Positions 56,858 through 64,000 of a stretch of DNA of 64,000 nucleotides are shown here, one piece after another (position 1 is the stretch's first letter; every line of letters starts with the position of its first letter). This stretch comes from Bemisia tabaci (taxonomy: Eukaryota; Arthropoda; Insecta; Hemiptera; Aleyrodidae): assembly GCF_918797505.1 (NCBI RefSeq), contig NC_092801.1:13640001-13704000 (forward strand), given 5' to 3'. A model generated the notes under the pieces. That model saw only the letters and a list, made by a program, of their open reading frames with translations. It had not been told where the DNA came from and did no database searches. Both the position numbers and the translations under genes were made by a program.

Positions 56858-57246
56858 TGCGGTAAGCTCACGAGAAAGGAGTTCATAATCAGTGTCAGTG
56901 TGTTAGCGGCTCAAAAGATGCTCAATATATTTGTTTATGCCTTTGCTTATTCGATTTCACAATCATTGTGTAAGATCGTCGAAAATGGGTCATTATCAAG
57001 CGCTTATCGGTTGTCACTCGCTGTATTTTGATTGCCTAAAAACTTTAAAAAGGAGCGAGATAAGAAGTGAGGTATTTTATGGTATATTTTATAGCCGGGC
57101 CGAGACCACGCCTTTGATGGACTGGACCGTGTCGTTTATCGCGTCAAGACGACGCGACATTGCACGGGCACATCTATCTAGGATCTTGTTCATTTTTGAA
57201 AAAAAGGATTTTTTGGTTGATTAGATCTCTCCAACCGCGAGGTCTC

Positions 57247-57840
57247 CCCCCCCCACCATAATACCCAAAAATGGAATAACGCTTTTTGACAATCAATTGT
57301 CTAAGTTTCAAAATATGTGACTGTCCACGGACAATCTGACTTTCTATGATTCACAAAAAATCTGAATTCGTGTTCCAAAAGTCCCGTACCACCGCACCGG
57401 ACACCCCTATAACTTTAGAAACCATGGAAATAAAGACTTGAAATTTTTCGAGTGTTCCTAACCCCCAAAAAACAAAGATTTTTGGGACACCCTCCCCCTC
57501 AATTTAAGGGGGATCGTCCTGAAAAGGGCCAAAAACAAAAAAATATTTTTGGGACCCCCCCCCTTCCATAATATCCAAAAATTGAATAACTCTTTTTGGC
57601 AATCAGTTGTCTAAGTTTCAAAACATGTGACCATCCATGGGCAAAGAGACCTTTCACAATCCACAAACAATCTGAATTGGTAATCCAAAAGTCTCGCGCC
57701 ACCGCACCGGGCACCCCTATAACCTTTGAAAGAATTGAAATAGAGACTAGATATTTTTTGAGTGAAAATAAAGATTTTTGGGACCCCTCCCCCCCAATTT
57801 AAAGGGGATCATCCTGAAAAGGGGCAAGGGCCTGCAGGGG
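57247..57840. repeat. tandem duplication of a unit of about 300 bp
   Basis: Two units follow each other, starting near 57247 and 57557. Each contains TGTCTAAGTTTCAAAA, CCACCGCACCGG and AAAGATTTTTGGGAC, bounded by C-runs. Units differ by many substitutions, so the duplication is not recent. Confidence 0.8.
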
Positions 57841-58083
57841 GGGGGAGGGAAGGTGCGGGAACTTTTGAATCACCCTGTATAGCTGTCGTAACATTCGTCA
57901 AAAAACAACTATAACCAAAGATCCAAGAAGTGTACAATATTCGTGAAATTGAAAATCGTAAAACCGTGACGTTGCTCAAAGCGGTGGCTTTAGATGACCG
58001 ACATGCATAATTTGGGCTCACGAATTGAGCGTGGACAAAATCAGCCACGGGACTTACGCAGAATAGGACAGTAAACTTGCAAT

Positions 58084-58254
58084 TGGTGCGGCGAGGCGTG
58101 AGGGATCGATCGTCGATATTTCCCCATTTGAGGCTGTGGTACAGAATCGATTATTAAGGTGTTCGTCACGAACACCCTATTTATCGATCCTTTTCCATAG
58201 GTTTATATGGCAGATAAATCGATTTATCGCGAAGCACGCTGCGCCGCGCCACCG
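58084..58254. mobile_element. Family F element, copy 2 (hAT-like, 8-bp duplication)
   Basis: TGGTGCGGCGAGGCGTGAGG to GCTGCGCCGCGCCACCG, flanked by CTTGCAAT on both sides (58076-58083 and 58255-58262). An internal hairpin with AAGGTGTTCGT/ACGAACACC is present. Confidence 0.8.
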
Positions 58255-58383
58255 CTTGCAATAATATGTGGATCACCGACAAAGCGCCTTGAATTTTTAT
58301 CAAGCGTGCATTGTCCCATTTCCCCCTCATTTTCAGCATGCAAATGTTGTGCATTTTCCCTCGTTCAAGCACGCTTGCTCCGG

Positions 58384-58500
58384 AGAATAGACCATTAGAC
58401 AGGGTGAGAAATTACAAGCACCATAATTCGAGTATTTTTCTTTCGAATTTTACTTGGACCATGATCCGACTCATTTCCGGATCCAGTTCATTAGTGAGGA
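58384..58500. mobile_element. fragment of family D end
   Basis: GAATAGACCATTAGACAGGG resembles the family D terminal repeat. The body beyond it is not recognisable; the right limit is approximate. Confidence 0.35.
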
Positions 58501-60968
58501 ATCAGCGTTTTCTTTGCTCGAAAATTTGAGCTTTCCGCTTGTTAAGGACAGAAGTTTACTCAAGTCAAACTTATGCTGTTTAGACTGGGAAAACCCGTGA
58601 AAATCTGGGATTCATCAGGGAGTGAAATATTTCAGGGAAGATGAGGAAATCTGTCCCAGAAATCGAGAATTGTCTGCTATTTTAACTATTATGCTAATTT
58701 TCTATGTTATTACAAAACCGTCGCGTTTTCGCCGCTATCTTATGAGGAAAGCGCGTATAATACTTTATTTTATTACTAAACCACTGGAAAAATCGCGTAT
58801 TTGCTGCGATATTGAGGTTTAATACGCGTAGTATAGGTAATTGTTTAATTCTTCACACAACCACCGGAGGAGAACCAATTTTCTCGCGATATTGAGATGC
58901 ATATCGCTTTACATCTGACATTTTCACAAAATCGCTGGAATTATCTCGTATTTGTCGCGATACTGAGATGAAAATCGGGCATGATTTCTCATTTCTTCAC
59001 GATACTACTGGATCAATCACGTATAAGTATTTTTTAAATGTTCACGGAAGTTTGCATAAAAATGTTTTACGAATCAGCATAGGTCAAATCGGACTCCGAG
59101 CGCGCAACTATTCAAACTCCGATGTTGTCATGTGGTATCACGCGAAATGAAGGAAAATCTTAGCTTTCCGCCTATCTCATACTGACGCTAAAGAAACGCT
59201 CGATATAACTTTTTCGACTACGGAGTTAACACGTTCCAGTTAGGACTGTTGTTCTAATCATCAAGGGGGAGAACCTGGGGGGAGGGGGGGGGGGTTAAGA
59301 CTCGATTAGTTATTATTCGATAGTTTATTTCCAGTCCCGGTTAGAGTTTTAAATTGGAATAGGAAGGAGGAAGAGAATTCTCTCTGTCCTCACCAATACC
59401 TAGGATCAATATGAAACGGAAAAAAAGAAGAAGAAAATATGGGGCAAGAGCGGCCCAAGGGACAGATGTAATTTGTTTTGTTTTTACATTCTGTGATGAC
59501 ACACTAGTCAGAATATATAGGCGGAGATAAGGCTGAAATAGTAATAGTTACCTCAAACCTATCTTTTGGAATTTAAAGGAATTTCCTAACATACACACCT
59601 CCAATCATGCGAGGGGAAAAATTCTTTTTCTTCCAAAAAAGGCGGCAAAATCCCTTGACTCCTCTTTTCCATAACGATTTAATGCACGGGAGGAATTATT
59701 TTCCTTCCAGAAGGGGCGGCTAAATCCCTCAATTTCTCTTTTCTATTGCGATTTAAAAAAGAGGGTATACAAACTTTTCAGTTTATTCTTCTCGTCAAGT
59801 TTTTCGCCCAATCCATCCCCCCCACCCCCCCCACCCCGAATCGTTCAGAGGAGGGGATAGATCCCTCAGCCCCTCACTCCACGTCCAATTCTTGACGGGT
59901 CTGCTTAAATGTGTTGCAAGATAAAAATCCTTTGAGCGACGTGAAAGTATATTAGTATATACAGTATTCCCTGCCAAATCAGGCCAAAATAGAGAATTCA
60001 TTTTTTGACCTGTTCTTCTCAGAATTAGTTGAGACTTAATTCCCTAATTCTCTTCATCAAACCAACAGAAAGTCACCAATTTTTAAATTTTTTGACCGCC
60101 CATTCAAAAGTTTGCCCTTAAAAGGATGCCCTCCTCAAGGTTTTGGAAAGTAAACAAAAATTCTTTCAGGTATGCCTACCCTGTATAACCGAAAATATTT
60201 CTACAACAGTAGAAACCTATTTGTATTATTCGACCTATTATTAAACCTATTATGCTAAATTCGACCAATTTTTAACTATTACGTTTTTATAATTTATTTG
60301 GACAGGAGTGGAACTCTTCTTTGGTTTGCGGGTATTTTGCTTAAGTTTTCACCTAAAACGAGTTTTTCAAATACTGTCGAAAACATTTTAGAAATATTTC
60401 TGTGGGTACCTAAGAATTTCGTCCTGAAAATGTTGGAAAATAATTTTGGAAACATGGGCGCAACAGTATGTTCAAGCCTGACAATCAAGCTATTTCAAAA
60501 ATATTGCTGAAGCTCCGCTGATTCACTGGGAAGCCTCTGAGAACCATAAAAGTTCTTACAAAGGGCTCGGTATACCCCTATCTTTCCCACCCCCACCCTT
60601 TTCGCGCCTACCCTTGACACGCTCCCTGGGCGTGCCCACTTGCTCACCCAAGCTCTCTCCAACCCCCTATCGTGATAATGAAGTGCCTAGTCAAGGGATG
60701 TGCCGTCCTCTCGCAGTTTCTCATCTCATAGCAGCAACTACCTCGAAAACGGTGAAAAGCACCGCGTCTGGCTATTGCAGAAAATTCATACGCCTAAAAT
60801 TGCTGGAAATATAATTTATCACTAGAAATATTCACAATAATTACCGGGCACGACGGCACCACAACCCCTCGGCTAATTTTCGCCTGGACCTAGTGATGTC
60901 AGAAGGTACGATTAACTCTCGATCAACCTCTCTTTATTTTCTATGGTTTTTCATGAGAATTTGCCGAC
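58500..60968. other. gene-free AT-rich region
   Basis: No gene or recognised family. A G-run lies at about 59281-59294 and C-rich stretches at 59817-59836. Open frames of 60-70 codons look accidental. Confidence 0.4.
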
Positions 60969-61853
60969 CAGGGCCGCGGATTTACCTTCTTGCCGCCTAT
61001 GGGCCGCCTATATTTTGCCGCCCCCTTCTCATTCGTTTTGAAACATCCATAGAAACCATCAGGTGAACGTGCCGGAGGAGGAGGGGCACATAAGATGCGT
61101 TTACTCGCATTTGGCACATTCTTTGTGAAAGCCATGTCAACACTAGCAAAAATTCACGGAACTTTGCTCGAAAATTAAGTTCCGTAGACCTATCTCTGTG
61201 TGGACTATGCCTTTCATTTATAAGAAAAGAAAGAAAAAATTATAATTAAGAATAAACATGAATGTGGTCTAATGATCTTAATTTCCGCCACCGCGCCAAC
61301 CGCACTGTGTTTGGCGTAATGCGTGAAGTATCCCTACAGTCTTGTAGGCGCTATGCGTTTCACGCTGACCGCTGCTGATCAAGTGACCGCACTGTTTCTG
61401 ACGCAATGCGTGAAGTATTCATGCAGTCTTGTAGGCACTATGAGTTTTACGCCAACCGCTGCTGACCGCACTACGTTTGACGCAATGCGTGAAGTATTCA
61501 TGGAGTCTTGTAGGCGCTATTATGTGTTTCGTGCTGACCGGTGCGCCACCAAGGCTTCCTCCTTTCCATCTCAAGTTCTCGCCATCATTGCTCTCTGCAC
61601 CGTGCCGCTCCGGGCCAAATTACGTGTTTGCTTTCTCTCTCAACTAGACTAATGAAAGGCGCTGTCTCTTGTATCACCGAAAGACGAACACTAACCTAAC
61701 CTAACTCTCAGGATATGAGAGATTTTTCACCTTTCCTCATTTGTGATTTTTTTTCTGAAAATGATTTTTTTCTTGATACCTACATTTGAAAAAATTACAA
61801 CATTTGCCGCCATGGGCCGCGGCCCATGTGGCCGCCCCCTTAATCCGACCCTG
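60969..61853. mobile_element. Family J element, complete (885 bp, hAT-like)
   Basis: CAGGGCCGCGGATTTACCTT at the left and TTAATCCGACCCTG at the right. Both ends carry the palindromic GGGCCGC motifs. The flanks TTGCCGAC and TTGCCAAC match at 7 of 8 positions. Inside are units of the 79-bp repeat. No transposase frame. Confidence 0.75.
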
Positions 61854-62167
61854 TTGCCAACTTTGCATTGTCATGTGTCTCTCATGAAAAAATCCGGAAA
61901 TTTCTTACCTGATCGGCAACAGAGTACGCGCCACTTTCATCCCAAGTGAAGTATTTTTAATTAGACTCACTATCTTAACTCGAGTCTAATTTTTTTCGTC
62001 TTCTTCTCTTCGATTTCTTTTTGTGGCTAAATACTATCAACACCCAGCTAATTTCTGACGTCCTCGTAGGCCCCTCGCCCCACCCCTCCCAAAGGGAAAG
62101 TTTATTAATTTTGATTCTCACAAAACAATCACAAGTTTTCTCCGAGTTATTATCATTGCAACAGTTT

Positions 62168-62332
62168 CAGTGGCGAGGCGTGAATTGCGATGTATCGATT
62201 GTTGTGTCATTTAAACCTATGGTAAAGAATCGATTATTAAGGTGTTCGCTGCGAACACCCTGTTTATCAATCCTTTTCCATTGGTTTAAGTGGCATAACA
62301 ATCGATATATCGCAATTCACGCCACGCCACTG
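62168..62332. mobile_element. Family F element, copy 3 (hAT-like, 165 bp)
   Basis: CAGTGGCGAGGCGTGAATTG and CAATTCACGCCACGCCACTG are near-perfect inverted ends, flanked by AACAGTTT on both sides (62160-62167 and 62333-62340). The internal hairpin AAGGTGTTCGCTGCGAACACC is intact. Best reference copy. Confidence 0.95.
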
Positions 62333-62691
62333 AACAGTTTCATTTATTTATTTTTACCGCTCAAATAAGTTAAGAGGGAGAGGGTCAGAAGGACTTTCAG
62401 TGCACCCTTTACAACTCAAGTTCCCTTTACGAAGTACCGACAGACGATGCTTAACATCCCCCCTCCCCCATTTATCTTAAAACATGTTCGCAAGTGGTCA
62501 GCCCGTAAATAACGTCAAATTCCAAGGAAATCGAGGGATTCTGATTTTTTCCAACTCGTTGGGGACGTCACGCATAAATTAACGTAAAGCTCCGATTTTC
62601 TAGGGGGAAAATCATGATTATTGTGAAAATATTGTTAAAAAAAGCCGATTTTCCCGGCCAAAGGGGGCCTTTATCCAAGCGGAACGTAACT

Positions 62692-62925
62692 TTCAAGGAA
62701 GGCGAAGAACTACATGACGAACTTCTGACGATAAAACATTACTTTTGAGGATGGTTAGAAATATATTTCTCGGAAATGTTCAGAAACACTTGATAAAATT
62801 GCGCTGAAAATTCTTTAAAAATCCATAGATAAGAGCTTACAAGTTTTCCAGGAAATGTGTATTTAATCGGAGGAAATTTGACAACGTTTGAGTGTTCATA
62901 CGGAGTTTTTTCTCAACGCTTCAGC
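62692..62925. mobile_element. Family A element, copy 11 (decayed)
   Basis: Keeps GGAAATTTGACAACGTTTGA and GTTCATACGGAGTTTTTTCT at the right and a weak left end. About 235 bp. Confidence 0.6.
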
Positions 62926-62944
62926 ATTATTTTGACGTGTCTAT

Positions 62945-62996
62945 GCTAAAAGGAACTATGTTACATGCAAACCTTATGCATATAGTTCCTTTTAGC
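62945..62996. repeat. short hairpin
   Basis: TGCTAAAAGGAACTATG pairs with CATATAGTTCCTTTTAGCA; loop about 15 bases. Possibly a very small inverted-repeat element. Confidence 0.75.
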
Positions 62997-63029
62997 ATAA
63001 ATACGTCCATTTTCCGAGGATAATACGGT

Positions 63030-63422
63030 GATATTGGTGATAACGCCTTGATGCAACTATTCGTGCTTTATGGACATACGTGTTGCGTCCAAATAATTGA
63101 AGGCGTTTTAGTGATTCTAATCCACAAAGCATGGCTCGCAGCGGCATGCTGTCACACCTCGCGGTGTGGCGGTGGGATATAATATTCTCTTCGGTGAAAA
63201 CTGTGCGAAAGTGTCCTTTCTCGTCCTCTCCCCCAAGCTTTTATCAGAGAGTTTCATTTTGCCTAACTTTCGTACCTAACGGCGCGCGGCGCGCCATACG
63301 CTGTTGCTGGTTGCTGGCACTGCTTCATAAACTAGAGTAATCGGAGCGCCTTCAATTTTTAGCATGCAGCACGGATATCCACGGAGCGCGAATAGTTGCA
63401 TCAAGGCGTTATCACCGATATC
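63030..63422. mobile_element. 393-bp inverted-repeat element
   Basis: GATATTGGTGATAACGCCTT and AAGGCGTTATCACCGATATC begin inverted repeats of about 70 bp that continue through TGATGCAACTATTCG and into GAAGGCG. The inside is G+C-richer and holds short open frames without domains. Confidence 0.85.
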
Positions 63423-63447
63423 ATTGTTCCAGGTCTGGATAATCATG

Positions 63448-63538
63448 CTGTAGCGTTAAAAAAAAGAACGCCGTATGAACATTCGATCGTTGCCAAATTT
63501 CCTTCTATTAAGTATGAATTTCTCGGCAAACTTTCTGG
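63448..63538. mobile_element. Family A element, copy 12 (left half only)
   Basis: CTGTAGCGTTAAAAAAAAGA, then ACGCCGTATGAACATTCGAT and TTGCCAAATTTCC; similarity ends near 63538, next to a hairpin CGATCACGCGATCTTGATCG. Confidence 0.7.
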
Positions 63539-63683
63539 CGTATCGCTAATGTTCTCGATCACGCGATCTTGATCGCGTGGCCGCTCGCGTGATTATTTAA
63601 AAATCGGGCTGGGCCGGGCTGTAAAAATGTGTAAAAATTAGGGAAGACCCTCCTGCCCCTTGTTTTTTGGGGGAAAAACAGGG

Positions 63684-64000
63684 AAGCGCATTGTTACTTG
63701 TGCTAGATGCGTTTCAAGCGTGCTGCTTTTCAGGAAGGAAACTATCAAGCAAATTGTTTTATTTGCTGGAAGTCTCTCAAGCGCTCTGCTTGTGGGGAAA
63801 GATAATTTTAAGCGCGCTGCTTTTAGGGTGGGAAACTTTTAAGCGCGTTGCTTTTGGGGAATGAAACTTCTAAGCGCGTTGCTTTTGGGGAAGGAAACCT
63901 TTAAGCGCGCTATTTTATATGCTGGAAGTCTTTCAAGCGCGCTACTTCTGGGGAAGGAAGCTGTTAAGCGCGTTGTTTTATGTAGAGGTGCAACTGTAGC
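63684..64000. repeat. 31-bp minisatellite running off the window
   Basis: AAGCGCGTTGCTTTTGGGGA and variants recur every 31 bases (starts at about 63684, 63716, 63747, 63779, 63810, 63841, 63872, 63903, 63935, 63966). The middle units are most alike. Repeat-driven open frames on the plus strand are not evidence of a gene. Confidence 0.92.

Noticed and set aside
61683..61707. CCTAACCTAA run resembling the insect telomere repeat TTAGG
   Set aside because: Only two to three units inside family J; too short to be an interstitial telomere array.
63131..63340. 69-codon Cys-rich frame within the 393-bp inverted-repeat element
   Set aside because: Lies wholly inside a nonautonomous element; no signal peptide or family feature.
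1..64000. tRNA, rRNA, CRISPR, viral genes and retrotransposon polymerase motifs
   Set aside because: Looked for by eye on both strands; no cloverleaf with A/B boxes, no regularly spaced prokaryotic repeats, and no YxDD-type reverse transcriptase or DDE transposase frame was recognised.

Overview
This is a eukaryotic genomic window, almost certainly from an insect. It is AT-rich, with spliced genes, GT-AG introns of a few hundred bases to about 2 kb, and many short inverted-repeat transposons. No bacterial, organellar or viral gene is visible. The repeat style would suit a hemipteran such as a whitefly, but that is a guess; only 'arthropod, probably insect' is supported.

Genes. Two complete protein-coding genes were reconstructed exon by exon, with all splice phases agreeing. 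(1) CDC16/APC6, the TPR subunit of the anaphase-promoting complex, lies on the minus strand from 27018 to 11922 (12 coding exons, 660 residues). It carries a long Asp/Glu-rich insert. (2) A BTBD17/Tango10-type BTB-BACK protein lies on the plus strand from 29129 to 37469 (8 coding exons, 521 residues). The two are head-to-head across about 2.1 kb, which probably holds both promoters. (3) The first three coding exons of an unrecognised Ser-rich protein lie on the minus strand at 7684-5621; the rest is off the left edge. (4) A single possible first exon lies at 41411-41442 (plus).

Layout. 1-5.6 kb is transposon debris, including a triple nested insertion. 5.6-8 kb holds the N-terminal exons of gene 3 and its GC-richer leader. 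8-11.9 kb is intergenic and rich in homopolymers. 11.9-27.0 kb is CDC16, with transposons in many introns. 29.1-37.5 kb is BTBD17-like, also with intronic elements. 37.5-64 kb is gene-poor and packed with small nonautonomous elements.

Mobile elements. At least ten families of short inverted-repeat (MITE-like) elements recur. Family A (ends CTGCCGTGCTAAGG, about 250 bp, 12 copies) makes 4-bp target duplications that are still readable (AATA, TGTA, TATG, CGTT). Family B (ends ATCGATGGCC) has at least 9 copies. Families with 8-bp duplications (165-bp and 885-bp elements and a 491-bp intronic one) look hAT-like. There are also a Helitron-like 3' end, several very long foldbacks (68- to 240-bp arms), a GATCGA-rich palindromic minisatellite, and a 31-bp minisatellite running off the right edge.

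I found no convincing new gene system. The noteworthy content is the legible insertion stratigraphy and the long hairpins inside or near transcribed genes, which could feed small-RNA or RNA-editing pathways. Most open reading frames outside the four genes are chance frames or lie in repeats.
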